A DNA stretch of 64,000 nt from Gallaecimonas kandeliae (GTDB lineage: Bacteria; Pseudomonadota; Gammaproteobacteria; Enterobacterales; Gallaecimonadaceae). The stretch spans positions 2,755,415-2,819,414 of the forward strand of contig NZ_CP118480.1 of NCBI RefSeq assembly GCF_030450055.1, in the 5' to 3' direction. The translations under genes were made by a program, and so were the position numbers. The notes under the pieces were generated by a model, which did no database searches, was not told where the DNA came from, and saw only the letters and a program-made list of their open reading frames with translations. This document shows, piece after piece, positions 47,900 to 55,855 of the stretch (positions are counted from its first letter, which is position 1; the number at the start of each line of letters is the position of its first letter).

Positions 47900-49320
47900 C
47901 TGGTCTTGATGCGCTCAATGATGGCGGTGGTGGAGACCCCGTCTTCGAAGCCCAGCACCTTGACCTCGCCGCCATTGGCCATGACTTCGGCGCCGCCGGC
48001 GATGTCTTCGACCTTGTAGTCGCCGCCCTTGACCAGCAGGTCCGGCAGCACATGAGCGATGAGGCGCTGGGGGGTGTCTTCACCGAAGCTCACGACCCAG
48101 TCCACGGCTCCCAGGGCCGCCAGCACCGTCATGCGCCGCTCCAAGTTGTTGACGGGCCTGCCGTCGCCCTTGAGGCGGCGCACCGAATCGTCGTCGTTGA
48201 CGGCCACGATCAGGCGGTCCCCCAGGGCCCGGGCCTGCTGCAGGTAGCCCACATGGCCGGCGTGGAGTATGTCGAAACAGCCGTTGGTCATGACCACCTT
48301 CTCGCCGCGGCGCTGGGCGTCGCGCACCGCCAGCAGCAGCTGCTCTTCCCCCAGCACCCCCAGGCCCTGCTCCTTGTCGTGGCTTATGGCACCGGCCAGC
48401 TCCACTGTGCTGACGGTGCTGGTGCCCAGCTTGCCGACGACGATGCCGGCGGCGATGTTGGCCAGGGCGCAGGCCTGGTCCAGGGGAGCACCGGCCGCCA
48501 GGGCCGCGGCCAGGGTGGAGATGACGGTGTCGCCGGCGCCGGTGACGTCGAACACTTCCTTGGCGGTGGCCGGCAGGTGCACAGGTTCGGCGCCTTTTTG
48601 CAGCAGCGTCATGCCGTGCTCGGAACGGGTAACCAAGAGGGCTTCCAGTTCGAAGTTCTCGATAAGGGCCAGGCCGCGCTCCACCAGGCTCTGCTCGTCG
48701 GGGCAAAGGCCCACCACCGCCTCGAATTCACTCAAGTTGGGAGTCAAGAGGGTGGCGCCGCGGTAACGCTCGAAATCGGTGCCCTTGGGATCCACCAGCA
48801 CCGCCTTGCCGGCGGCGCGGGCCTGGGCCAGCAGGTGCTGGACGTCGGCCAGGGCGCCCTTGGCATAGTCGGACAGCACCACCACCTTGCTTGCTTCCAG
48901 GGCCACGGCGAAGGGGGCGCGCAGCAGCTGGGCATCGCTGTCGGCAAAGGGCTCTTCGAAATCCAGGCGCAGCAGCTGCTGGTGGCGGGACAGGACCCTC
49001 AGCTTGGTGATGGTGGGATGGGTGGCCACAGCCTGCAGGCGGCTCTTGACGCCGACACTGCCCAGGCTGTCCTGCAGAGTCTGGGCCGGCTCGTCCTGGC
49101 CCACCAGGCCCAGCAGCTCAACGCCGCAGCCCAGGGCCGCCAGGTTAAGGGCCACGTTGGCGGCGCCGCCCGGCCTATCTTCCTTCTGCTCCACCTTGAC
49201 CACAGGCACAGGGGCCTCGGGGGAGATGCGCTTGGTGGCGCCATGCCAGTAGCGATCCAGCATGACGTCGCCCACCACCAGGACGTGGGCATTTTCGAAG
49301 GCCGGCAGATTCAGCTTCAT
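47896..49320 (-). CDS. hldE: Bifunctional heptose kinase/adenylyltransferase HldE
   Basis: 474 aa making ADP-heptose for the LPS core. The N-terminal half (1-320) is a ribokinase-like heptose-7-phosphate kinase: [27 protein letters not shown], and the catalytic Asp in [17 protein letters not shown]. The C-terminal half (about 345-474) is a cytidylyltransferase-like adenylyltransferase with [19 protein letters not shown] (HxGH) and LVKGGDY. Co-operonic with waaA, and supplies the donor for the heptosyltransferase at 34.3-35.3 kb. In E. coli hldE sits beside glnE; here lpxL and a cupin/TetR pair lie between. Confidence 0.97.
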   Translation of the reverse strand: MKLNLPAFENAHVLVVGDVMLDRYWHGATKRISPEAPVPVVKVEQKEDRPGGAANVALNLAALGCGVELLGLVGQDEPAQTLQDSLGSVGVKSRLQAVATHPTITKLRVLSRHQQLLRLDFEEPFADSDAQLLRAPFAVALEASKVVVLSDYAKGALADVQHLLAQARAAGKAVLVDPKGTDFERYRGATLLTPNLSEFEAVVGLCPDEQSLVERGLALIENFELEALLVTRSEHGMTLLQKGAEPVHLPATAKEVFDVTGAGDTVISTLAAALAAGAPLDQACALANIAAGIVVGKLGTSTVSTVELAGAISHDKEQGLGVLGEEQLLLAVRDAQRRGEKVVMTNGCFDILHAGHVGYLQQARALGDRLIVAVNDDDSVRRLKGDGRPVNNLERRMTVLAALGAVDWVVSFGEDTPQRLIAHVLPDLLVKGGDYKVEDIAGGAEVMANGGEVKVLGFEDGVSTTAIIERIKTR

Positions 49321-49435
49321 TGGGATCCGTATTCCTTACATGCAGTTGGCCGAGAGTTTACCACGGCAAATGCCACGGCGCCGCGCCGGGCTTTGGGGTA
49401 AACTGGCGCCCATCGCTGCCCTATGGAGACAAGCC

Positions 49436-50371
49436 TTGGCTATACAGAAAGTCGAAGCGCCGCGCTTTCGCCTTGCATTGCTGCATCCCCGTTATTGGCC
49501 CACCTGGCTGGGGGTGGCCGTCCTCTACCTGATCTCCTGGCTGCCCTACAAGGCGCAACTGGCCCTGGGCCGGGGCCTGGGGCGCTTCCTCGGCAAGATA
49601 GCCAAGAGCCGGGTCCGGGTTGCCAGGCGCAACTTGGAGCTGTGCTTCCCGGAGCAATCCGCCGCCGAACGCGAGGCCCTCCTTAAGGCCAATCTGGAAG
49701 CCACTGGGGTCGCCATGCTGGAGACCGGCATGGCCTGGTGGTGGCCCCAGTGGCGCATCAAAAAGCACATGCAGGTGGAGAACTTCGAGTATGTCCGGGA
49801 GGTGCTGGACAGCGGCCAAGGCGTGATCCTGATGGCCATGCACTTCGTGACCCTGGAGATAGGGGCCCGGATGTTTGGCGAGATGCAGCCGGGGGTGGGC
49901 TTCTACCGACCCCACAACAACGCCCTGATGGAGTACCTGCAGTACCACGGCCGGGTCCGCTCCAACAAATACCTGGTGGACAAGCGGGACGTGCGCGGCA
50001 TGGTCCAGGCCCTGCGTGAAGGGGAAGTGGTCTGGTACGCCCCCGACCAGGACTACGGCCGCCGCCGCGCCGTCTTCGTGCCCTTCTTCAAGGTACCGGA
50101 CGCCGCCACCGTCACCGCCACCTCCATGTTCGCCAAGCAGGGCCGCGCCAAGGTCGTGCCCTTCGTGCAGACCCGCCTGGCCGACGGCTCCGGCTACAAG
50201 CTGAGCTTCTCCCCCGCCCTCAACACCTTGCCGAGCGGCGACGAGGTGCAGGACACCAAGCTGGTCAACGCCATAGTGGAGCGGGAGATCCGCAAGCAGC
50301 CTGAGCAATACATGTGGGTGCATCGCCGCTTCAAGACGCGGCCCAACGAAGCCGACCCTTCCTACTACTAA
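49436..50371 (+). CDS. lpxL: Lipid A lauroyl-type acyltransferase LpxL (TTG start)
   Basis: 311-aa inner-membrane late acyltransferase of lipid A synthesis; it adds a secondary fatty acid to Kdo-lipid IVA. The sequence FRLALLHPRYWPTWLGVAVLY at the start aligns with E. coli LpxL. The catalytic HX4E is HFVTLE, with ETGMAWWWP, YRPHNN, RSNKYLVDKRD and EVVWYAPDQDYG as other hallmarks, ending EQYMWVHRRFKTRP. The start is TTG 49436, with GGAG 7 nt upstream; 58 extra codons of open frame run back into hldE antisense. Chain-length preference cannot be read directly. Confidence 0.94.
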   Translation: MAIQKVEAPRFRLALLHPRYWPTWLGVAVLYLISWLPYKAQLALGRGLGRFLGKIAKSRVRVARRNLELCFPEQSAAEREALLKANLEATGVAMLETGMAWWWPQWRIKKHMQVENFEYVREVLDSGQGVILMAMHFVTLEIGARMFGEMQPGVGFYRPHNNALMEYLQYHGRVRSNKYLVDKRDVRGMVQALREGEVVWYAPDQDYGRRRAVFVPFFKVPDAATVTATSMFAKQGRAKVVPFVQTRLADGSGYKLSFSPALNTLPSGDEVQDTKLVNAIVEREIRKQPEQYMWVHRRFKTRPNEADPSYY

Positions 50372-50387
50372 AAGCCCCTCCCCAAAG

Positions 50388-50427
50388 AGGACAGTCTGGC
50401 TCCCCGGATAAGGAGCCAGACTGTCCT
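50388..50427. repeat. Perfect 16-bp inverted repeat after lpxL
   Basis: AGGACAGTCTGGCTCC and GGAGCCAGACTGTCCT with an 8-nt loop CCGGATAA. No T run follows on either strand, so a standard terminator is not indicated. It lies at the border between the conserved lpxL and the AT-richer cupin/TetR pair. Confidence 0.85.
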
Positions 50428-50521
50428 GGATAGGCATCGAAGTCAGCCTTCTTCCTACAGCGGCTCCCCTGTTTGCATTTGCCTTGGCCGACCCAGGCTC
50501 ATTCCTCGGAGCGACAAGGCA

Positions 50522-50893
50522 TCAAGGGCACTCCGACCATTCGATACTGCCTTCGCCCGGCGAGACGAACAACACGTCGATGTGCTCGCTGTCGAGCTCG
50601 GCAGAATGCGCGACCCCTTGGGGGATCAGCAGCGCATTGCCGGGGTTCAGGGTATAGATCTCCTCCACATGGCCATAGCGCAACGTCATCCTGAAGGACC
50701 CCGATAGCAGCACCAGCAATTCGTCCCCCTTGTCATGTCGTTCCCATTGGTGGGGCTCCCTGGTGTTCGTCACCCGGATCACCCCCACCAGGGAGGCACA
50801 GTCGCTCGAATACAGATCGGTGGCCAGGATGGCTTGATCTTTAGGCGCTCGCTCAAGTAGCTTGGCGGGATCAAAAGCCTGTATCTGCTGCAT
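50522..50893 (-). CDS. Small cupin-domain protein
   Basis: 123-aa single cupin. The two cupin motifs are visible: motif 1 as HQWERHDKGDELLVLLSGSF (His, His and Glu-type metal ligands partly kept) and motif 2 as LNPGNALLIPQGVAHSAE (His). Start ATG 50893 has AAGGAGG 8 nt upstream; ATG 50914 has no ribosome site. Such proteins can be enzymes or small-molecule sensors; the substrate is unknown. It is divergent from a TetR gene with a shared 94-bp region, suggesting it is the regulator's target. Codon use is less GC-biased than in neighbours. Confidence 0.82.
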   Translation of the reverse strand: MQQIQAFDPAKLLERAPKDQAILATDLYSSDCASLVGVIRVTNTREPHQWERHDKGDELLVLLSGSFRMTLRYGHVEEIYTLNPGNALLIPQGVAHSAELDSEHIDVLFVSPGEGSIEWSECP

Positions 50894-50933
50894 CCTCAAT
50901 TCCTCCTTGTCCATTTGCGATGCGATATCCAGT

Positions 50934-50966
50934 ATGCGAATGTTTCGTCATATTTGATATTCGCAT
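50934..50966. promoter_or_regulatory. Candidate TetR operator between the cupin and tetR genes
   Basis: A perfect 8-bp inverted repeat, ATGCGAAT at 50934-50941 and ATTCGCAT at 50959-50966, with a 17-bp AT-rich spacer. It is centred in the divergent intergenic region, where a TetR-type dimer pair would control both promoters. Confidence 0.55.
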
Positions 50967-50987
50967 TCCACAGAGCAGGTCCAAGTG

Positions 50988-51617
50988 ATGTCAGACGGCT
51001 CCACAATCCCCAGGAAAAGGCCATCTCAAGACAGATCCCGAGCCACGGTTGCCGCGCTGATCGAAGCCACCGCTCAGGTTTTGATCGCTCATGGGTATCA
51101 CGGCACTACGACGGCGAAAGTGGCGCAACGTGCCGGTGTCAGCGTTGGCTCTCTGTATCAGTACTTTCCCAACAAAGACGCCCTGGTCGTGGCACTGATC
51201 GAACACCACGCCACGCGCCTCGCCCAGATGATGGATGAAGCCCTAGGACTCACCGCGGCGTTATCCCTTGAACAGTCCCTGAGGCAATTGATCACAACGG
51301 CATTGGACAGGCAGCGGCTTTCTCCTGAACTGCACAAGATCCTTGTCGAGCAGGTTCCGCGAGTCGGGGGCCTCCAGCAGGCCATGGACACCAGCCAGCA
51401 TCTGACAAAGCAAATAGGTGCCCTGTTGAAACGCCATAGTCACCGCTTGCCGAAGCGGCTAGATCCCGATATTGCAGCACACACAATGGAAACGGTGCTC
51501 GAAGCCTTGACCCACAAGGCGGTTACGGCCGAGCCGGCGTCCCTTGAAAACGGCTGTATGGCTGACGAGATCTACCAGGTGTTGGCAGGGTATTTGGGCT
51601 TGTCCCACAAGGCCTGA
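50988..51617 (+). CDS. TetR-family transcriptional regulator
   Basis: 209 aa from ATG 50988 (a GTG lies one codon upstream). The N-terminal TetR DNA-binding domain is typical: ATVAALIEATAQVLIAHGYHGTTTAKVAQRAGVSVGSLYQYFPNKDALV at about residues 19-67, written here in parts as the helix-turn-helix TTTAKVAQRAGVSVGSLYQ. The C-terminal half (70-209) is the variable ligand-binding helical domain, with a TetR_C-like LSLEQSLRQLITTALD segment. Ligand is unknown. Divergent from the cupin gene, and ends in a strong shared terminator. Base composition is more even than in flanking genes, which suggests later acquisition. Confidence 0.92.
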   Translation: MSDGSTIPRKRPSQDRSRATVAALIEATAQVLIAHGYHGTTTAKVAQRAGVSVGSLYQYFPNKDALVVALIEHHATRLAQMMDEALGLTAALSLEQSLRQLITTALDRQRLSPELHKILVEQVPRVGGLQQAMDTSQHLTKQIGALLKRHSHRLPKRLDPDIAAHTMETVLEALTHKAVTAEPASLENGCMADEIYQVLAGYLGLSHKA

Positions 51618-51636
51618 AGGTGGGCTGTCCATGATG

Positions 51637-51667
51637 AAAAAAGCGCGCCTCTGGCGCGCTTTTTTTA
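51637..51667. terminator. Bidirectional terminator between tetR and glnE
   Basis: AAAAAAGCGCGCC-TCT-GGCGCGCTTTTTTT, with A and T runs on both flanks. It lies between the converging ends of tetR and glnE. Confidence 0.93.
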
Positions 51668-54484
51668 TCCCAGCACGGCGTCCCAGAGGGTGCTGACCGC
51701 CGCCCTTTCGGCCTTGAAGGCGTCGTCCGCCACCAGGTTGCCGCCGTCATCCAGGCTCTGGCGGTGCAGCTGCTGGCGCAGCCCTATGTAAGCCTGCTTG
51801 AGGGTCTCGGCCTGGTCGGGGGTTATGACCTCGGCCTCGGCCAGGGCGTCCAGTTGGCGGATGTTGTCGCTGAAGGTCAGCAGCCCCGGCTGGTGGCTGG
51901 CCAGCAGCCAGTACTGGACCAGGAACTCGATGTCGGTGATGCCGCCCCTGCCCTGCTTGAGGTCGAACCGGCCGTTGCCGGACTTGTCCAGATGTAAGCG
52001 CATCTTGTCACGCATGGCCCGCACTTCCTCCTTGAGCTGCTGCCCCTCGCGGGCCTGGCACAGGGCCCCCAAGCGAATAGAGGCAAAGCGCTGGCGCAAG
52101 GCCTCATCCCCCAGCACGGCTCTTGCCCGCACCAGGGCCTGGTGTTCCCAGAGCCAGGCCTCCTGCTGCTGGTACTGCTCGAAGCTCGCCAGGGTGGTGA
52201 CCAGCAGACCTGAGGCGCCGGAGGGGCGCAGCCGCATGTCGATCTCATAGAGCACGCCGCCCAAGGTGCGGGTGGCCAGCCAGTGGGTCAGCCGCTGCAC
52301 CAGTTTGAGGTAGAACTCCCGTACCGTGATGGCCCTCTGGCCGTCGGTGAGGGCGTTGGCCTGCTCCTCGTCGAGATCGGTGAGGAACACCAGGTCCAGA
52401 TCCGAGCTGTAGCCGAGCTCCAGGCCCCCCAACTTGCCGTAGGCCACCACCAGCAGGCCTGTGTGGTAAGGGTCCAGCCCCGGCGGCTGGCCGTGGCGGC
52501 GGGCCACATCCTGCCAGGCCAGAGGCAGGCAGGTGGCCAGCAGCGTCTCGGCGAGGCAGGTCAGGTGATCGCTGACCTTCATCAGCGGCAGCACCCCAGT
52601 GACGTCGGCGGCGGCGATGCGCAGCGTCTGGGCCGCCTTGAACTGGCGCAGCGCCTCCATCTGCCCTTCCACATCGTCGGGCTCGATGCGCAGCAGGAAG
52701 CGGCGCAGCTCCCCCTCGTAGGCGTCCAGGGGCGGCGGCGAGTAGAGGTGGCGAGGGTCGATAAGTTCGTCCAGCAGTATCGGCATCTGGGTCAGGCGCT
52801 CGGCGATGAAGGCAGAGGCCCCCATCAGCCGCACCAGCTGGCGCCTGGCGCCGGGGTTTTCCAAAAGCAGCTCCAGGTAAACGGTGCGGCTGGCCACCTG
52901 TTCCAACAGCCGGCCCAGGCGCGCCAGGGTGCGCTGGGGCTCGGGCTCGTCCTGCAGGGCCAGCAGCAGCTGCGGTAGCAGCTTGTCCAGCTGCTTGCGG
53001 CCCCGCTCCCCCATGGGCTTGCGCCCCAGTTGCTGGCGCAGGGCAAAGAGGCCGGGGGCCAGAGCCGGCGCCAGGCCAACTTCCGCCAGCAGGCCGGCCA
53101 GCTCTTCTTCGGACCAGTCCGCCAGCGCCAGGCTGCGCAGGGCCTGGGGCAGCTCGTCCTCGTTTTCCTCTTCGCTGATCAGCTCCCGGAACAGCCTGTG
53201 GACGAAGGCCTGGTGGCCGGCCAGGGCGGCCAGGAAATCGCTGTAGCCGGGGAAGCCCTGCATGGCGGCGAGGCGGGCCCTGTCCAGGGGGCTTTCGGGC
53301 AATGTCTGGGTCTGTTCGTCGGCGATGGCCTGGAGGTTGTTCTCGGCGCTACGCAGGAAGAGGTAGCTGTCGCGCAGCTGCACCGTCTCCTCTTCGGTCA
53401 TGACCCCCAGTTTGGGCAGCAGGGCCAGCACCGCCAGCAGGGACGGGGTGCGCAGCGCCGGCTCACGGCCGCCGCGGATGAGCTGGAACACCTGCACCAG
53501 GAACTCCACCTCGCGGATGCCGCCCGGGCCCAGCTTGATGTTGTCCTTGAGGCCACGGCGGCGCACCTCGGCCTCGATGAGCCGCTTCATGTCCCGCAGG
53601 GAGTTGATGGCCGAATAATCGAGGTAGCGGCGGTAGACGAAGGGCCGCAGCAGCTGCTCCAGCTCCTCGCCGTAACCGGCGCCACCGCCCATGAGCCGGC
53701 CCTTGACCATGGCGTAGCGCTCCCACTCCCGGCCCTGGGACTGGTAGTAATCCTCCAGCGCCGAGAAGGACAACACCAGGGGGCCCGAATCGCCGAAGGG
53801 CCTCAGCCGCATGTCCACCCGGTAGACGAAGCCGTCCTCGGTGACGGCGTCCAGCAGGGCGATGAGTTTCTGGCCGAGGCGCACGAAGAACTCATGGTTG
53901 TCCATCTCGCGGCGCCCGCCCCGGGTCTCACCGCTGCGGGGGTAGACGAAGATGAGGTCGATGTCGGAGGAAAAGTTGAGCTCGCCGCCCCCCAGCTTGC
54001 CCATGCCCAGCACCAGCAGCGGCACGGCATTGCCGTCTTCGTCGCAGGGGGTGCCGCGCAGGGCGCATTGCTGGATATAGAGCCAGTCTCGGGCGGCGAC
54101 GATCAGGCCTTCGGCCAGGGCGGACAGGCAGCGCAGCCTGGCCTCTTCCGCAATTTCCCCCAGGGCGCCGAGCAGGGCCAGGGCTGCGAGCTTGCGGTTG
54201 CGCCATTGGCGCAGCGCCGCCATGGCCTCGGCCTCGCTGCGCAGCTCCCCCAGTTCCGGCTGCCAGGGGCCGGCCATCAGGGTCTCGGCGCTGTCCGCCA
54301 ACAAAGGCGCAAGCCACTGCGGGTGGCGCAGCAGCTGGGCCAGCAGGAAGTCGGAACAGGCCAGGCCCCGGCGCAGCCGGGCCTGGGCCTTTTCGTCGAG
54401 GCCGTCGAGGCAATGGGGGTGGCGTTCGCTGAGGGTCGCCAGGGCCTTGTCGGCCTGGTGCGACAGCAGGGTCTGGGTGGACAT
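51665..54484 (-). CDS. glnE: Glutamine synthetase adenylyltransferase/removase
   Basis: 939-aa bifunctional enzyme that adenylylates glutamine synthetase when nitrogen is plentiful and removes the AMP when scarce, under PII control. The N-terminal (deadenylylating) nucleotidyltransferase has GMGKLGGGELNFSSDIDLIF at about 158-177, and the C-terminal (adenylylating) one has YGKLGGLELGYSSDLDLVFL at about 685-704. RVDMRLRPFGDSGPLV and EIDMRLRPSGASGLLV follow each. E. coli GlnE is 946 aa. No strong ribosome site precedes ATG 54484. It shares its 5' region with the divergent YjfI cassette. Confidence 0.97.
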   Translation of the reverse strand: MSTQTLLSHQADKALATLSERHPHCLDGLDEKAQARLRRGLACSDFLLAQLLRHPQWLAPLLADSAETLMAGPWQPELGELRSEAEAMAALRQWRNRKLAALALLGALGEIAEEARLRCLSALAEGLIVAARDWLYIQQCALRGTPCDEDGNAVPLLVLGMGKLGGGELNFSSDIDLIFVYPRSGETRGGRREMDNHEFFVRLGQKLIALLDAVTEDGFVYRVDMRLRPFGDSGPLVLSFSALEDYYQSQGREWERYAMVKGRLMGGGAGYGEELEQLLRPFVYRRYLDYSAINSLRDMKRLIEAEVRRRGLKDNIKLGPGGIREVEFLVQVFQLIRGGREPALRTPSLLAVLALLPKLGVMTEEETVQLRDSYLFLRSAENNLQAIADEQTQTLPESPLDRARLAAMQGFPGYSDFLAALAGHQAFVHRLFRELISEEENEDELPQALRSLALADWSEEELAGLLAEVGLAPALAPGLFALRQQLGRKPMGERGRKQLDKLLPQLLLALQDEPEPQRTLARLGRLLEQVASRTVYLELLLENPGARRQLVRLMGASAFIAERLTQMPILLDELIDPRHLYSPPPLDAYEGELRRFLLRIEPDDVEGQMEALRQFKAAQTLRIAAADVTGVLPLMKVSDHLTCLAETLLATCLPLAWQDVARRHGQPPGLDPYHTGLLVVAYGKLGGLELGYSSDLDLVFLTDLDEEQANALTDGQRAITVREFYLKLVQRLTHWLATRTLGGVLYEIDMRLRPSGASGLLVTTLASFEQYQQQEAWLWEHQALVRARAVLGDEALRQRFASIRLGALCQAREGQQLKEEVRAMRDKMRLHLDKSGNGRFDLKQGRGGITDIEFLVQYWLLASHQPGLLTFSDNIRQLDALAEAEVITPDQAETLKQAYIGLRQQLHRQSLDDGGNLVADDAFKAERAAVSTLWDAVLG

Positions 54485-54542
54485 ATTATGTCAAATCTGC
54501 TAGACAAGGGACATCCCGAGCATAAAGCCCAAAGGCCCCGCA

Positions 54543-54980
54543 GTGCCAGCCCAGACCGCCAATTCCATCGACACCATAGCCCGGCATCTCAATGCCTTGG
54601 GCGCCGCCAGCAGCACCGGCTGCCGTTTCGACTGCACCCCCATCAGCGGCGAGGTCGAAGTGCTGCAGATAGTGGTGCAGGACAGGGAAGAGATCCCCAT
54701 CTTCCTGACGGTGGCCGAAGAGCAGATCCTGGTGATGAGCTTCCTCTGGGACGAGGCCGAGGTGAAGCCACAGATGCGGCTGTCGATGCTGGAGACCATG
54801 CTCGAGCTCAACATCCCCATGCCCCTCTCCGCCTTCGCCAAGATGGGGGACCGCTACGTGATCTTCGGGGCCCTGTCGGTCCACTCCAGCCTCTTCGACA
54901 TAGAGCACGAACTGGTGGTGCTGTCCGACAACACCCTCGACATCCTCGACGACATGAACCACTTCCTGGAGGCGCTATGA
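54543..54980 (+). CDS. YjfI-like DUF2170 protein
   Basis: 145 aa, GTG start at 54543 with AAAGG 7 nt upstream. The DUF2170 pattern is clear: a hydrophobic EVEVLQIVVQDREEIPIFLTVAEEQILV segment (in parts), SMLETMLELNIPMPLSAFAKMGDRYVIFGALS, and LFDIEHELVVLSDNTLDILDDM. In E. coli the relative YjfI precedes a PspA-like gene (yjfJ) in a membrane-stress type locus; its function is unknown. It is the first of four plus-strand genes that overlap by 4 nt or touch, and it diverges from glnE by 58 bp. Confidence 0.85.
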   Translation: MPAQTANSIDTIARHLNALGAASSTGCRFDCTPISGEVEVLQIVVQDREEIPIFLTVAEEQILVMSFLWDEAEVKPQMRLSMLETMLELNIPMPLSAFAKMGDRYVIFGALSVHSSLFDIEHELVVLSDNTLDILDDMNHFLEAL

Positions 54981-55525
54981 CCTTGCTCAGCCGGCGTCAC
55001 TCCCCGACACAGCGCCAGGCCACCAAGGAGGCCCTGACCCAGGTGGAAGCGGAGTTGGCGCAACAGCAGCCCCACCAGGCCAGCTGGCAAGGGGCCCTGG
55101 CCCACCTGGTCCAGCAGCAGCAAGGGTTGGCCCTTGAAGCCGGGCAGCAGGAAGCCCACCTCAAGGCTTTGCTGGCCGATGACGCCCCCGGCACCCTGGC
55201 CCAGGCGGAGCTGCTGGCGGCCCTGGAAAACCAGCTGCAGGACAACCACCGGCAACAGCAGGTGCTGAAGGACAAGCTGGAGGCCTGCCTGCAGCTGGAG
55301 CGCCGCCAGGTGGATCTGCGCCGCCAGCTGAGCCTCTTGGACGCCACCGAAGGGCTGGAGAAGATGGTGGCCACCTTGGAGCCCGCCTGGCCGGGCCGCA
55401 AGGACTCGGTGCAGGCCACCTTGCAGGCCATCAGGGCCCGCGAGGCCAGCCGTCCCTTGGCCCAGCCACAGCCCCCAGCCAGCGCCGCCTCTGTGCTGGC
55501 CCGCCTCAAGGGGGAGCGGCCTTGA
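54977..55525 (+). CDS. Coiled-coil protein, possibly a divergent PspA/IM30 relative
   Basis: 182 aa, Gln- and Leu-rich and almost entirely helical (residues about 10-150), with heptad patterns such as LAALENQLQDNHRQQQVLKDKLEA. The end SAASVLARLKGERP resembles the C-terminus of YjfJ-type PspA proteins, and in many genomes a PspA homologue occupies exactly this place after a YjfI gene. Overall similarity to PspA is too weak to be sure. ATG 54977 overlaps the YjfI stop (ATGA). Inferred role: membrane-associated scaffold; low certainty. Confidence 0.7.
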   Translation: MTLLSRRHSPTQRQATKEALTQVEAELAQQQPHQASWQGALAHLVQQQQGLALEAGQQEAHLKALLADDAPGTLAQAELLAALENQLQDNHRQQQVLKDKLEACLQLERRQVDLRRQLSLLDATEGLEKMVATLEPAWPGRKDSVQATLQAIRAREASRPLAQPQPPASAASVLARLKGERP

Positions 55526-55854
55526 CCAAGAAACTGCAGGAAAAATGGGCCTCCTCCATCGCCGCCATGAAGGCGGTGCAGGTGGCCTTCGATCTGGACA
55601 GCCGCTTCCAGTACGCCATCCGCCTGGCGGCCCTCAAGGAAGGGCTGAGCCCCTCGGATCAGATCCGCACCATGCTGGATCTGCCCGTCACCACCAGGCC
55701 CAAGCGCCCCAGGCTGACCGTCACCCTGAGCGGCGAAGATTACGAACGCCTGGCCAGGCGTTACGGCCTAGCCGCCGACGCCCAATTGGAAATCAAGAAG
55801 AAGGTGATGCAAGAATTGATGGAGCAGGCCGACCTGCTGCTGAAGGACAGCTAG
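55522..55854 (+). CDS. Small unknown protein of the YjfI/channel cassette
   Basis: 110 aa, TTG start overlapping the previous stop (TTGA) with GGGGGAG 5 nt before it, so it is translationally coupled. I do not recognise the family. The protein is soluble, basic in the middle (TRPKRPRLTVTLSG), and predicted mostly helical. The segment RPRLTVTLSGEDYERLARRYGL followed by KKKVMQELMEQ (in parts) looks somewhat like a ribbon-helix-helix DNA-binding fold. The cassette position suggests a partner of the coiled-coil protein or channel, or a local regulator. Confidence 0.75.
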   Translation: MTKKLQEKWASSIAAMKAVQVAFDLDSRFQYAIRLAALKEGLSPSDQIRTMLDLPVTTRPKRPRLTVTLSGEDYERLARRYGLAADAQLEIKKKVMQELMEQADLLLKDS

Positions 55855-55855
55855 C

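Noticed and set aside
50388-50427. Perfect hairpin after lpxL as a rho-independent terminator
   Set aside because: No T run follows on either strand (CTGGATAGG on the plus, CTTTGGGG on the minus), so kept as an inverted repeat only.
53030-54976. Long upstream extension of the 182-aa coiled-coil frame, running antisense through glnE
   Set aside because: The 649 extra codons are antisense to glnE and cross the YjfI gene; ATG 54977 with the ATGA junction is a much better start.
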